Shown here one piece after another: positions 25,190 through 34,617 of a stretch of DNA of 64,000 bases. A program made the translations under genes and the position numbers. The stretch lies in the NCBI RefSeq assembly GCF_049310885.1, contig NZ_JBMDYO010000002.1:372001-436000 (forward strand), given 5' to 3'. The notes under the pieces were generated by a model. It made no database searches. It was not told the DNA's origin and saw only the letters and a list, made by a program, of their open reading frames with translations. Every line of letters starts with the position of its first letter. Position 1 is the stretch's first letter. The stretch is from CAYZJV01 sp049310885. GTDB lineage: Bacteria; Spirochaetota; Spirochaetia; Sphaerochaetales; Sphaerochaetaceae.

Positions 25190-27706
25190 CTCCTCGGATT
25201 TGCCTTTCGCCCTAGGATCATGCTCTATCGCGGCAAGGATATCCATCGGATTATCCTGCTTCTTTTCTTTCTCTCGGAAAGCTTTTGAGGCGAGAGGATT
25301 CAATGTACTCTTCTTGGTATCTTCGTTCTCAAATGGCTCCCGTTTTTCCATGAATGGAAGAATGGCATTCCGCGTACCGGTATTGCGACTCTTTTCCCGT
25401 CGCTTGAGATCCTTGAGGAAATTGGCACGATATCCATTACGCACCTTGGTACTCTGGGCTGCCTTTTTGGCTTCACCCTCGGTGGTATTGTAGCGGGCAC
25501 TATAGTAACGCTTGGCATACCCTGAACCCTGATACGAGTAGTAGCGTCCATTGGAGTAGTGGCCTCCCATCTTGGATTCGATAACACCATTGAAAATAAT
25601 GCCAAGAACATTTACATCGGCAAGTTCCAAGTTGTCCAATAATTCTCTCAGCCCACCCTTGGTGGTGACTCCGGCGCGGATATTGATAGCGATTCCATCA
25701 ACGTGTTTGGCGATGGACATCAGTTCTGAAGCGAACACCAACGGTGGTGTATCGATCAAGATATAGTCGTATACGGTCATCAAATGCCCGATCATCTGAA
25801 CATATTCAACCGAATTGAAGATAGCAGAGGGTAATGGAGGAGAGAATCCCGGTGGGAGAAGATGCAATGTGGAAACATTTGCCAATGGTTGCACAATAAC
25901 CTCTTCAACGGAAATCTCTGTTGTAACGACATCGACGAGCCCCTTAGCCGATTTTTTCAGGTTGAAGAAAGTTTCCAACTGAGGTAATCGCAAATCCCCA
26001 TCAATCAGCAACACTCTCAATCCATTCATCGCCATGCTGGTGGCAATATTAGCTGCAACGCTACTTTTTCCTTCTCCCATACCGGGACTGGTAATACTGA
26101 ATAGTCGCTGATGCCCATTGAGTGTAACGAATGAAATATTGTTCGCGATTAATTTATATCGTTCCGATTCGAACGAAAGCGGATCATTGTAGACCACTAG
26201 GGAGGGTATCTCTAGACTCTTATCAAAGTTCATCAGTGGTATCCAACCAAGCATGGGACGGTTGGGACCCGAGAGTTTGCGTAGTATGGCCTCATCCTTG
26301 ATAGTGACATCGAGCATCTCTATCATAAGCGCCAGCAGGACGCCTAATGCACCACCGAGCAGTACGGATACGGCTAGTATGAGCATCTTATTTGGACTGA
26401 CGGGAACCGGTTCACCTTCTGAATTCACCCGCATCTCGGCGGGATCGATCGATGTTACATTCCCTGCGACGGAAGCCTCGGCTATCTTGACCTCTTCCAG
26501 GAGTTCCATAAGACGGATCCGCAGAGTCTCATAGACCTCTACATCACGTTGGAGGTCCAGCAACTGACGTTCCAAGGTTGGCAACTGGGACAATTCTTCG
26601 GTATAGGTGTCCTCTATTTGGGAAAGGATTTCCACCTGTGCCGATGTAACGATCTTCTGATGATACGCCTTTGCCATCTCTTGGGCAGCGATCATTACAT
26701 AACCATCGCTACTCAAACCACGAGGAGCTACCAAAAGGGTAATACGATCAAGCAATTTCTTGGTGTTCTGGCTTATCGCACTGCGAAGGACGAACAAGCG
26801 GTCGGAATTTTGGGGAATTCCCTCCTGAATCGCCTCATACATGATCAACTCGCGGCTATTTTCTTTATAAGCGACCAACAGCGATTCAATATCGACATCC
26901 CGCATGAGCTCTTCGAAAGAGGGTGTCTGAATGGCATAGGAGGCCAAGGTCTCCTGGTAATTCTCTATTTCAAGCTCGGCCTCCCGTAACTGGAGAGCCA
27001 AAGGTTCCCTGCGCAATTGGAAGTAAGCTATCTTTTCCGAGAGGAGTTTGCTCTTATCCGATAGTTGGATATAGTTACTCTCTTCGCGGAAGGCTCCAAG
27101 TGCATCGGCAGCTTCCTGAAGTTGTCTTTCATTGATCGGTAATTGCGATTGGATAAACTCTTTCTGGATAGTTTTGCTTGTTCGGGAAATAGTTCCCAAC
27201 AACTCATTGTAACTCTCAACCAGCGCGTTGGCGAAATCGCGAGCGAATTGTGGATTCTGGTCCGTTACGGTAATCCGAACGATATTGGTATCCTTGACTG
27301 TCGTGACAGTGGTCCGCTTGGAAACATCGCCACGGACATTCCTGTCTACATAACTGCGACCTTCCACATCGGTGTATTGTGCGAGGTCTAATTTAGTGAG
27401 AGCCGTTTCAATATTCGTGCGGCTGAGTGCCAATTCCACCTCGGTGGAAATCTTGCTGGTAGTCTGTCCGAGCATGAGACTTTCAAAGCTGGAACTGTTC
27501 TGGAGAGATTCAACAAGCATGGTCACTTCCGATTCGTACATCGGAGTTACATATTGCAAGTATCCGATAGCCGCGGATACCACGAGAACGAATGCGATAA
27601 TGATCCATAGCAAGCGCACTTTGAGGATATGGAGCAACTCTTTTATGCTCATCCCCTCCTGCATCTCTTCTTCGGAAATCTGTTGTGCGATATTCATGTT
27701 CTCCAC
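25187..27706 (-). CDS. Wzc-type polysaccharide co-polymerase / BY tyrosine kinase
   Basis: 839 residues. Controls chain length and export of surface polysaccharide at the inner membrane. N-terminal Wzz domain: one helix near 32-52 (LLWIIIAFVLVVSAAIGYL), a long coiled-coil periplasmic part, and a second helix near 435-455 (MLILAVSVLLGGALGVLLAL). The C-terminal kinase has Walker A SPGMGEGKSSVAANI, A' LLIDGDLR and Walker B ILIDTPP. A tyrosine cluster follows (about ten Tyr within 30 residues around GRYYSYQ and KRYYSARY), as in autophosphorylated BY kinases, then a ~90-residue basic tail. It lies 25 bases after the Wza-like gene. Confidence 0.9.
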   Translation of the reverse strand: MENMNIAQQISEEEMQEGMSIKELLHILKVRLLWIIIAFVLVVSAAIGYLQYVTPMYESEVTMLVESLQNSSSFESLMLGQTTSKISTEVELALSRTNIETALTKLDLAQYTDVEGRSYVDRNVRGDVSKRTTVTTVKDTNIVRITVTDQNPQFARDFANALVESYNELLGTISRTSKTIQKEFIQSQLPINERQLQEAADALGAFREESNYIQLSDKSKLLSEKIAYFQLRREPLALQLREAELEIENYQETLASYAIQTPSFEELMRDVDIESLLVAYKENSRELIMYEAIQEGIPQNSDRLFVLRSAISQNTKKLLDRITLLVAPRGLSSDGYVMIAAQEMAKAYHQKIVTSAQVEILSQIEDTYTEELSQLPTLERQLLDLQRDVEVYETLRIRLMELLEEVKIAEASVAGNVTSIDPAEMRVNSEGEPVPVSPNKMLILAVSVLLGGALGVLLALMIEMLDVTIKDEAILRKLSGPNRPMLGWIPLMNFDKSLEIPSLVVYNDPLSFESERYKLIANNISFVTLNGHQRLFSITSPGMGEGKSSVAANIATSMAMNGLRVLLIDGDLRLPQLETFFNLKKSAKGLVDVVTTEISVEEVIVQPLANVSTLHLLPPGFSPPLPSAIFNSVEYVQMIGHLMTVYDYILIDTPPLVFASELMSIAKHVDGIAINIRAGVTTKGGLRELLDNLELADVNVLGIIFNGVIESKMGGHYSNGRYYSYQGSGYAKRYYSARYNTTEGEAKKAAQSTKVRNGYRANFLKDLKRREKSRNTGTRNAILPFMEKREPFENEDTKKSTLNPLASKAFREKEKKQDNPMDILAAIEHDPRAKGKSEE

Positions 27707-27731
27707 AAGGCTCTCTCCTATCGTCTTTCTG

Positions 27732-29312
27732 TCAGTTGGGGAAGGTCACCACATTCGCGACTATGGTGAGGATCGTTGCCACCAGACCTACAATGGTCAC
27801 TGTTGTGGCAAGGTTTGCTCCATTTACCGCCTGGAAGGTATTCAGTTTTGCGGTAACCACAGCCTCTGGAGGAACTACCGCATCTTTGGCCAATTCATTG
27901 CCTGCCTTGTCCATGAGGGTATACGCTCCGTTACGGTTCTTGGCAGGATCGAATCCGCCCGCCAGATTAATATAGTAGGAGGCACTCTTGTCGGGAATAT
28001 AGGGGAATGTACCCGGTCTCAATACACCACCGGCCACATTTACGAAGAGTTGGTTGAAGGGAACCACAAAACGATCGCCCTCTTTCAGTTCGAGATTCGC
28101 CACATTGGAGGGGCCTCCCATGAGTATGTTCTGTACATCGACCGGAATCAGGCGGTCGCTGCGCAGCAGGTAGGTCTCCGAAAGATCGCTCACAGCACTG
28201 AAACGACTGGTAATACTCTGCATCATCTCTAGGATCGTCTCTCCAGGGAAAAATTGGTAATAGACCCGACCAGAGGAGCTGAGTGCACTCGATTGGACTT
28301 GAACATCGCCCATATTGACAGCCCCTTCTATCGTAACTGCACGGGAAAGCGGAGCGAGAGGACTAACGAAAACCGTATCCATATGTTCGAGTGTAAAGGA
28401 ATCGAAATCGTCGCTATCGACCCTGAGAACATCTACATTCGCCGAATCGCCACTACCGTAGCGACGTACAAGCACGGCACTACCATCGCCACTAGGCAGA
28501 ACTCCATTTCCGTAACGCTGTAGTATCTCTGTCAAGCCTTCATCCGTAAGCGGTTGGTAGACACCGGGACGGGAGACCTCTCCAACCAAAGTGACCAGAC
28601 GGGGAGCCTCTACCAAGGTGACAATATCTCCTGCACGGACAAGGGGGTTTTGCGTGAGGTCCCCCTCCCTCAATGCAGCATAGAGGTCATACGTTTTAGC
28701 TGTGCCATCGGCACCTGTTACCCGAACCTCTCTTGTTGAAGCGTAACGTGTAGCGGATGATACCACGCTTGAAAGTCTACTAAGGCCCCATGCGGGCACC
28801 TCTTGGGTTGAAAAAACCTCACCACGGACGGTTACGGAGAAGGCTCCGGTACCAACCAGTGTGACTCGGGGCATGCTGAACGGAAGGTAGGTCAGCACCA
28901 GCTGTTCCACCTCCTTCGCAAAGGCGACGAATGTCTTTCCTCTTCCATCAACTGCACCTATGGCGGGTATTGTAATGCGGTAAGAACCGTCTACCTGTAG
29001 GGTCAGATTGATAGTATTGTTACCCTCTGTATAAAAGAGGTTGATGGTATCTCCAGGTGTCACTGGATAGCCGGTATTGGCTATGGCGGAAAGTACACGT
29101 TTGGTTTGCAATTCGGCACCAGTGACTTCCTCTACAGCCGTAATATTCAACTGGGCGGCATATGAAGTGGGAATCGAAGCCGAATCTACCATGGAAGTGC
29201 CACTACCATAGTAGGGGGAACGAACGATCACCGCATTATCGGCGGCAGGGAGCATCCACAAGGCAACACACAAAGCATATACGGTGAGCAATATCCTATT
29301 TCGAGTCCTCAT
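27732..29312 (-). CDS. Wza-like polysaccharide export protein with SLBB domains
   Basis: 526 residues. Signal peptide ILLTVYALCVALWMLPAADN. Polysaccharide export domain near residues 75-165 (GYPVTPGDTINLFY... IPAIGAVDGRGKT), then SLBB-type repeats (VTLVGEVSRPGVYQPLTDEG, VNVAGGVLRPGTFPYIPDKS). A C-terminal hydrophobic helix (TVTIVGLVATILTIVANVV) could span the outer membrane as in Wza. The start at 29312 has GGAAGG upstream and begins right before the signal peptide; a further 72 in-frame codons upstream are non-coding and run into a dispersed repeat. It pairs with the Wzc-like kinase, but no glycosyltransferase or Wzy lies beside them. Confidence 0.88.
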   Translation of the reverse strand: MRTRNRILLTVYALCVALWMLPAADNAVIVRSPYYGSGTSMVDSASIPTSYAAQLNITAVEEVTGAELQTKRVLSAIANTGYPVTPGDTINLFYTEGNNTINLTLQVDGSYRITIPAIGAVDGRGKTFVAFAKEVEQLVLTYLPFSMPRVTLVGTGAFSVTVRGEVFSTQEVPAWGLSRLSSVVSSATRYASTREVRVTGADGTAKTYDLYAALREGDLTQNPLVRAGDIVTLVEAPRLVTLVGEVSRPGVYQPLTDEGLTEILQRYGNGVLPSGDGSAVLVRRYGSGDSANVDVLRVDSDDFDSFTLEHMDTVFVSPLAPLSRAVTIEGAVNMGDVQVQSSALSSSGRVYYQFFPGETILEMMQSITSRFSAVSDLSETYLLRSDRLIPVDVQNILMGGPSNVANLELKEGDRFVVPFNQLFVNVAGGVLRPGTFPYIPDKSASYYINLAGGFDPAKNRNGAYTLMDKAGNELAKDAVVPPEAVVTAKLNTFQAVNGANLATTVTIVGLVATILTIVANVVTFPN

Positions 29313-29428
29313 AGCACCTTCCAATCCATGGCATTTTTCAACGATTCGAATAGTACCACGCATCGCAGGATGAGTAAAGCTAATCATAAATTGACGAGCG
29401 AAGAGACCGATAGGAAAAATCGAAGGAA

Positions 29429-29516
29429 TTGTCAAACGAAGTAAGTGAAAAGGGAACATCAAATACTCTATTTTCCGAACGAGTGTAGGCAACGAAAGCT
29501 TGCGAGCATACCATTC
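29429..29516 (-). repeat. Dispersed repeat family B, copy 1
   Basis: 88 bases on the minus strand resembling 45255-45347 and 46274-46366. Conserved blocks in order: GAATG, AAGCTTTCGTTGCCT, CACTCG.TCGG, a variable ~35-base centre, TTCGTTTG.CAAT. GGCAA-type and TTGCC arms around GCTTTCG can form a small hairpin in some copies. Confidence 0.75.
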
Positions 29517-29660
29517 ATCCGCACCCACACAGTAGTATTTTCGATAATGGATATCTTGATCCGGGTTGCATTCCGATAACCGGACAAATCCCTTCCAGCT
29601 ATAAAACTCTTATCGAAACCCGAAAAAACAGGCCTTATGTGATGATTTTCACATTACCAG

Positions 29661-29676
29661 TTGCAAATTGTTGCAA
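29661..29676 (+). promoter_or_regulatory. Operator-like repeat upstream of the nucleoside receptor promoter
   Basis: TTGCAA-ATTG-TTGCAA, two copies of a self-complementary hexamer, ending 7 bases before the -35 box. Placement suits an activator or repressor site. Confidence 0.45.
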
Positions 29677-29683
29677 TTTTTGT

Positions 29684-29712
29684 TTGACAGCACCCCGTCC
29701 ATGGCATACACT
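29684..29712 (+). promoter_or_regulatory. Promoter of the nucleoside transporter genes
   Basis: TTGACA, 17 bases, TACACT; predicted start of transcription near 29719, where a hairpin begins. Confidence 0.7.
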
Positions 29713-29718
29713 TTTCCC

Positions 29719-29737
29719 GTGGGACAGTCGGTCCCAC
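29719..29737 (+). promoter_or_regulatory. Perfect inverted repeat at the predicted transcript 5' end
   Basis: GTGGGAC-AGTCG-GTCCCAC. It begins at the predicted transcription start and ends 25 bases before the start codon, just ahead of AAGGAAGGAG. It could be an operator or a 5' hairpin that stabilises the mRNA. Confidence 0.6.
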
Positions 29738-29762
29738 AGATATCAAAAGGAAGGAGATTTCT

Positions 29763-30857
29763 ATGAAGAAACTTATCGTGTTGCTGGTACTATTGCTCTT
29801 GTCCACAACGCTCGTCTTCGCACAGGGAGGCAAAGAAGCTGCCACTGGTGCCGACGAACCATTCAAAGTCGGTGTGATCTATATCAGCAGCCCTGGAGAC
29901 ATGGGCTACTCGTACATGCACGACCAAGGCACTATCGCCGCTGAGGAATATTTCGGAGACAAGATCGAAGTCATTAGGATGGAAAATGTCCCCGAAAACG
30001 ATTCATCGATGCGCGCAATGGAACAATTGATAGATGCAGGATGTAAAATCATCTTCGCGAACTCCTACAACTACCAAGACTACATGTTGCAGGTCGCCCA
30101 AGAGAATCCCGATGTCTATTTCGAGCACTGCTCCGGCTACTTATCCAATGACAACATGTCCAACTACTTCGGTAGAATGTATCAGATGCGTTATCTCTCC
30201 GGTATGATCGCAGCCAAGATGAGCCCCTCCGGCAAGCTCGGCTATGTGGGCGCATTCAATACTCCCGAGGTCGTCCGTGGTATTAACGCATTCGCACTCG
30301 GTGCACGTGCCGTCAACCCCAACGCTACAGTCACAGTCGTGTGGACGAATACTTGGTATGATCCTTCACTCGAACGTCAGGGAGCTATCGCTCTTCTTGA
30401 CCAGGGTGTAGATGTCATCGCTCAGCACCAAGATACCACCGAACCTGCCAAAGCCGCAATCGAACGTGGCAAATATGCAGTCGGTTATAATGCCGATTTC
30501 CGTAAGATCGTTGGAGACGACCATGTGCTCGTATCCCCCATGTGGAACTGGGAAAACTACATGATTCCCGCTATCGAAAGTGCAATCAACGGCACATGGG
30601 AAACACAATCCTACTGGGGCGGCTTGGATGACGGTATGGTCCACCTCTCACCGATCAGTCCCCTCGTTCCCGAAGATTTCGTCGCTGAAGTCATGAAAGT
30701 ACATGACAAGATCGAAGACGGTTCTTGGGATGTATTCTGGGGTAGCTTGAAGGACAATAAGGGCACCGTCCGCCAGAACGCTGGCGAGAAGATGGCCGAT
30801 TCCGACATGCTTACCATGGACTGGTTCGTCGAAGGCGTAATCGGTTCGGTAAAGTAA
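29763..30857 (+). CDS. BMP-family ABC transporter substrate-binding protein (TmpC/PnrA type)
   Basis: 364 residues. Secreted receptor of a nucleoside-type importer. Signal peptide LLVLLLLSTTLVFAQGG appears to end at a type I site (VFA-Q) rather than a lipobox. Blocks typical of the basic membrane protein family follow: FKVGVIYISSPGDMGYSYMH, IFANSYNYQDYM, GYVGAFNTPEVVRGINAFAL, and DVIAQHQDT. In Treponema pallidum the homologue binds purine nucleosides. Strong AAGGAGA ribosome site. Followed by a terminator, then the ATPase and two permease genes on the same strand. Confidence 0.92.
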   Translation: MKKLIVLLVLLLLSTTLVFAQGGKEAATGADEPFKVGVIYISSPGDMGYSYMHDQGTIAAEEYFGDKIEVIRMENVPENDSSMRAMEQLIDAGCKIIFANSYNYQDYMLQVAQENPDVYFEHCSGYLSNDNMSNYFGRMYQMRYLSGMIAAKMSPSGKLGYVGAFNTPEVVRGINAFALGARAVNPNATVTVVWTNTWYDPSLERQGAIALLDQGVDVIAQHQDTTEPAKAAIERGKYAVGYNADFRKIVGDDHVLVSPMWNWENYMIPAIESAINGTWETQSYWGGLDDGMVHLSPISPLVPEDFVAEVMKVHDKIEDGSWDVFWGSLKDNKGTVRQNAGEKMADSDMLTMDWFVEGVIGSVK

Positions 30858-30879
30858 CAAGCTTGAAAAAGCTCATGAA

Positions 30880-30905
30880 GGGCAGACTCCGGTCTGCCCT
30901 TTTTT
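30880..30905 (+). terminator. Intrinsic terminator between receptor and ATPase genes
   Basis: GGGCAGAC and GTCTGCCC flank a 4-base loop, followed by six T. Partial read-through would give more receptor than transporter, a common arrangement for binding-protein operons. Confidence 0.85.
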
Positions 30906-30971
30906 GAGAGTCGAACAAACATGGCACCAAAGCGGATATTGCCGTAGGGTGCCGACCTGGATGGGCAAACA

Positions 30972-32513
30972 ATGAACCAACAGACACAACAGACTCCTGT
31001 CGTACGTATGGAGCATATTACCAAGCATTTCCCTGGAGTGCTTGCGAATGACGATGTCTCGCTGGAGCTCTACCCCGGACAGGTGCTCGCGCTTCTCGGT
31101 GAAAATGGAGCGGGCAAGAGCACATTGATGAATATGCTGGTCGGATTATATCGTCCCGACAGCGGCTCCATCTATATCCGTGGAGAACTCGCAGAGATCC
31201 ACAGTCCCCAAGATTCCATGGCCCTCGGCATAGGCATGATCCATCAGGAATTCATGCTTGTGGGAAATATGACCGTTGCGGAGAATATCGTTCTAGGATT
31301 GAGAGAGCTTCCGTTCGTACCCAATATTGATGAAATACGATCTCGGATAACCGAACTTTCCCAACGGTATGGATTGCAAGTGGACCCCGATGCGGTCATC
31401 CATGACCTCAGCGTTGGAGAGCAACAGCGTGTCGAAATCCTCAAACTCGTCTACCGAGGAGCCGATATACTGATACTCGACGAACCAACTGCCGTCCTTA
31501 CCCCCGGTGAGTCGCGGGATTTGAACAAGATTCTCATGAAGATGCTTGGAGAGGGAAAATCGGCGATCTTTATTACCCATAAGATGGATGAGGTCATCGA
31601 ATTCAGCCATAAGGTTCAGGTTCTTCGCCGTGGGAAGACCGTCAATACCTGTGATACGAGCACCGTCACTCCGAAAGACCTTGCTAACATGATGGTCGGC
31701 AGAGATGTCCTGTTTAGCTTGGACCGCTGCCCCTTCAATCCCGGTGGGGTCAAGCTGAAGGTAGAGAGAGTAACGGTTAAGAATCCTTTGGGATCGAGGC
31801 CGTTTTTGGACGATGTCTCACTCGAGATCCATCGTGGGGAGATCGTCGGAATCGCTGGTGTCGCCGGTAACGGCCAGACCCAACTAACAGAAGTGATCAC
31901 CGGTTTGCTACCCGTAACAGAGGGAAAGATCTTTATTGATGGCAAAGAAATGACCAACGCTACACCATTACAGGTAATCCGTGCTGGAGTGAGCCATATT
32001 CCCGCCGACCGTGGAGCAAACGGTGTTGTAGGAGACATGAGTGTGGGTGACAACCTCGCCATGAAGAAATACCGTACGAATGAAATCTCCAAGGGTGTGG
32101 TCATAAAACGATCCTTCCTTAGGGCATTTGCCGATAAGCTTATCGAAGCATTCGTTATAAAGACTCCTACCCAGGATACCTGTGTAAAATTCCTCTCTGG
32201 TGGAAATATCCAAAAGACTATCCTAGCACGGGAGATAGACTCCTGTGGAGGCGTCCTCATAGCTGTATACCCCTCTCGTGGACTCGATGTCGGAGCAACA
32301 GAAGCGGTTAGGCAGAACCTCATCCTCCAAAGAGACAAAGGAAATGCCGTTCTATTGGTCTCCGAAGAGCTGGATGAACTACAGATGGTAGCAGACAAGA
32401 TTGCTGTCATGTTCGAAGGCCGGATCATGGGAATCAAGAATGTCAAAGAGACCAATACAGAAGAGTTGGGCATGATGATGGCCGGAGCGTCTGATACCAG
32501 GAGGGATGCATGA
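30972..32513 (+). CDS. Nucleoside/simple-sugar-type ABC transporter ATPase, two nucleotide domains
   Basis: 513 residues. Domain 1 has Walker A GENGAGKST, Q-loop MIHQEFMLV, signature LSVGEQQRVEIL and Walker B ILILDEPTAVLTP. Domain 2 has a degenerate Walker A (GVAGNGQTQL), the linker signature LSGGNIQKTILARE, and lacks the catalytic Glu in its Walker B (GVLIAVYPSRGLDVGA), as usual in the RbsA/NupO group. So one ATP site is probably catalytic and one regulatory. The start has only a weak GGATGGG site. Confidence 0.92.
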   Translation: MNQQTQQTPVVRMEHITKHFPGVLANDDVSLELYPGQVLALLGENGAGKSTLMNMLVGLYRPDSGSIYIRGELAEIHSPQDSMALGIGMIHQEFMLVGNMTVAENIVLGLRELPFVPNIDEIRSRITELSQRYGLQVDPDAVIHDLSVGEQQRVEILKLVYRGADILILDEPTAVLTPGESRDLNKILMKMLGEGKSAIFITHKMDEVIEFSHKVQVLRRGKTVNTCDTSTVTPKDLANMMVGRDVLFSLDRCPFNPGGVKLKVERVTVKNPLGSRPFLDDVSLEIHRGEIVGIAGVAGNGQTQLTEVITGLLPVTEGKIFIDGKEMTNATPLQVIRAGVSHIPADRGANGVVGDMSVGDNLAMKKYRTNEISKGVVIKRSFLRAFADKLIEAFVIKTPTQDTCVKFLSGGNIQKTILAREIDSCGGVLIAVYPSRGLDVGATEAVRQNLILQRDKGNAVLLVSEELDELQMVADKIAVMFEGRIMGIKNVKETNTEELGMMMAGASDTRRDA

Positions 32514-33568
32514 GACTACTAGTTGAAAAACGAGACGGCAGATCAAATAAGATGGCCATCCTGATACCTTTGGCCTCGTTCCTCATCTCATTGTTGCTAG
32601 GGGCTATTGTGCTCGCCGCATCGCGGTCAAACCCCATACAAGCCTACTCAGCCATGATCGATGGAGCATTCGGTAATGCAAGACGCTTTCAATATACAAT
32701 CGTGGAATCATTACCACTATTGATGTGTGGCTTGGGAGTTGGAATCGCATTCAGACTGAAATTCTGGAACATTGGAGCAGAAGGACAGTATGTGTGGGGT
32801 GCTATCGGAATCACATGGGTGATGCAGTTCTGGAAATTCCTTCCTATTCCCATGCTCCTTCCTATCGGCTTACTTGTCGGTATGATATTGGGCGCCCTTT
32901 GGGCAGGGATTCCCGGATTCTTGAAAGCACAGTGGTCTGTGGATGAGACACTCACCACCTTGATGCTCAACTATGTTGCCATCGGACTGGCCGAATATCT
33001 CTATATCAATGCTTGGAAAGCACCATTGGGAAATATGGGTACCCCTGAGTTCCCCCGTGAGGCTTGGCTTCCCCAAGTCTGGGGCAAAATCCATAGCGGT
33101 ATATATATCGCTCTCGCATTGGTGGTCATCCTCTGGTTCCTCCTCTATAAGACCCGCTGGGGATTCGAACTCAATATGATCGGAAAGAACCCCCGCGCAG
33201 CGCGCTATCAGGGCGTCTCAATCAAGAAGAATATCGTGTTAGCCATGCTTCTCTCGGGTGCAATCTGTGGTCTTGCCGGTTCGGTCAACACCGCAGCCAT
33301 AGCCCATCGCCTTACCAAGGGTGTCGATGGAGGGTATGGTTTCACTGGAATCATCATAGCTTGGATGGCAGGGCTCAACCCATTCGCATCCATACTGGTT
33401 GCGATCGTAATGGCCTCTCTCACTACCGGGGCCGATGCCTTACAGATAGCCATGAAGCTACCAGAATCGATGGGAGAGGTCCTTCAAGGACTCGTCTTGA
33501 TCCCACTACTGGCTGGAAGCATATTCGTAGAGCATAGACTGGTAGTCAAAAAGAAGGAGGCTGTCTAA
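32510..33568 (+). CDS. ABC transporter permease (NupP-like)
   Basis: 352 residues, ~9-10 helices, BPD_transp_2 family. Blocks LPLLMCGLGVGIAFRLKFWN-type and WNIGAEGQYVWGA, then EAA-like loop region GFELNMIGKNPRAARYQGVS. Its ATG overlaps the ATPase stop (ATGA), so it should be translationally coupled. With the next gene it forms the membrane channel. Confidence 0.92.
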   Translation: MRLLVEKRDGRSNKMAILIPLASFLISLLLGAIVLAASRSNPIQAYSAMIDGAFGNARRFQYTIVESLPLLMCGLGVGIAFRLKFWNIGAEGQYVWGAIGITWVMQFWKFLPIPMLLPIGLLVGMILGALWAGIPGFLKAQWSVDETLTTLMLNYVAIGLAEYLYINAWKAPLGNMGTPEFPREAWLPQVWGKIHSGIYIALALVVILWFLLYKTRWGFELNMIGKNPRAARYQGVSIKKNIVLAMLLSGAICGLAGSVNTAAIAHRLTKGVDGGYGFTGIIIAWMAGLNPFASILVAIVMASLTTGADALQIAMKLPESMGEVLQGLVLIPLLAGSIFVEHRLVVKKKEAV

Positions 33569-34530
33569 TGGAATTCATTACCAAACTGCTTGCCGCGACC
33601 ATTGCCATGGGAACAAGCCTCACCTACGCGACCCTTGGTGAAATCTATACGGAAAAGACCGGTGTATTGAATCTGGGTATGGAGGGTACGATGCTCATGG
33701 GGGCGCTTGCCGGATTCGCCACCGCACTTGCAACCGGAAGTCTCTATTTCGCACTGGTGGTCTCTATGCTCATTGGTGGAATCATGTCTCTCATCCACGC
33801 ATTCCTTTGTGTGACGATGCGTGCAAACCAGGTAGTAAGTGGACTGGCGATAACCATGTTTGGAACCGGTTTAGCCAACTTCCTCGGACAGAGGCTCGGA
33901 CCGGCATCGAACAACCACAACCTTATCGGCATGAACTTGCCCGAGCGCTTTGAGAATATCGCTATACCATTCCTAAAGGATATTCCGGTACTCGGAGCCT
34001 TCTTCGATGTCAGCATACTCACCTACTTCCTCTATCTCCTAATTCCATTCAGCTGGTACTATATGTATAAGACAAAGCATGGATTGGCGATCAGAGCTGT
34101 AGGAGAGGCTCCCCGTACAGCAACAGCCATGGGCCTCTCGGTCACCAGACTCCGCTATATCTATACGGTAATAGGGGGAATGTTCGCAGGACTGGGAGGA
34201 GCTTGCCTCTCGCTATCGTTCACCCCAAGCTGGAATGACGGCATGACCGGAGGTAAGGGCTGGATCGTAATTGCTCTGGTTATCTTCGCGACATGGAATC
34301 CAGGGAAGGCTGTCATTGGGACTTTGGTATTCGGTGGAATCACCTCACTGCAGTTCAGCCTTCAGGCAGCTGGCATAAAGATGATCATTCCAACCCAATT
34401 CTTGGCATTCGCGCCGTATCTGATTACCTTCATCACCCTTTCGGTGATGACGATACTGAATCAGAACCGCAAGGGAGCATATGCAGCACCGGCTGCACTT
34501 GCGACGCCATTTGCCATCGATGACAAATAG
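33568..34530 (+). CDS. ABC transporter permease (NupQ-like)
   Basis: 320 residues, ~8-9 helices. Blocks TYATLGEIYTEKTGVLNLGM and MEGTMLMGALAGF, and the cytoplasmic loop GLAIRAVGEAPRTATAMGLS, are standard for this half of nucleoside permeases. The first base overlaps the last base of the preceding gene's stop codon. A strong terminator follows. Confidence 0.92.
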   Translation: MEFITKLLAATIAMGTSLTYATLGEIYTEKTGVLNLGMEGTMLMGALAGFATALATGSLYFALVVSMLIGGIMSLIHAFLCVTMRANQVVSGLAITMFGTGLANFLGQRLGPASNNHNLIGMNLPERFENIAIPFLKDIPVLGAFFDVSILTYFLYLLIPFSWYYMYKTKHGLAIRAVGEAPRTATAMGLSVTRLRYIYTVIGGMFAGLGGACLSLSFTPSWNDGMTGGKGWIVIALVIFATWNPGKAVIGTLVFGGITSLQFSLQAAGIKMIIPTQFLAFAPYLITFITLSVMTILNQNRKGAYAAPAALATPFAIDDK

Positions 34531-34545
34531 GTATTCGATTACAAC

Positions 34546-34582
34546 GAACCGGGAGCAGGAGACTGCTACCCGGTTCTTTTTT
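34546..34582 (+). terminator. Intrinsic terminator of the nucleoside transporter operon
   Basis: GAACCGGG and CCCGGTTC with an inner GCAG/CTGC pairing, followed by six T. Confidence 0.88.
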
Positions 34583-34617
34583 GCCTGAGTCGTTCGTGCG
34601 GGGTACTTGGCTGAATC

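Larger units (their letters stand above)
29313..29762. other. Divergent intergenic region, 450 bases
   Basis: Holds repeat family B copy 1 near the Wza-like start, an imperfect inverted repeat around 29564-29587 (TCCGGGTT / AACCGGA), and the promoter and operator-like repeats of the nucleoside receptor gene. No coding region is supported. I could not identify a clear promoter for the export genes. Confidence 0.6.

Noticed and set aside
29313..29528. N-terminal extension of the Wza-like protein.
   Set aside because: Includes a dispersed repeat and puts the signal peptide at residue ~75; the internal ATG has a ribosome site and directly precedes the signal peptide.
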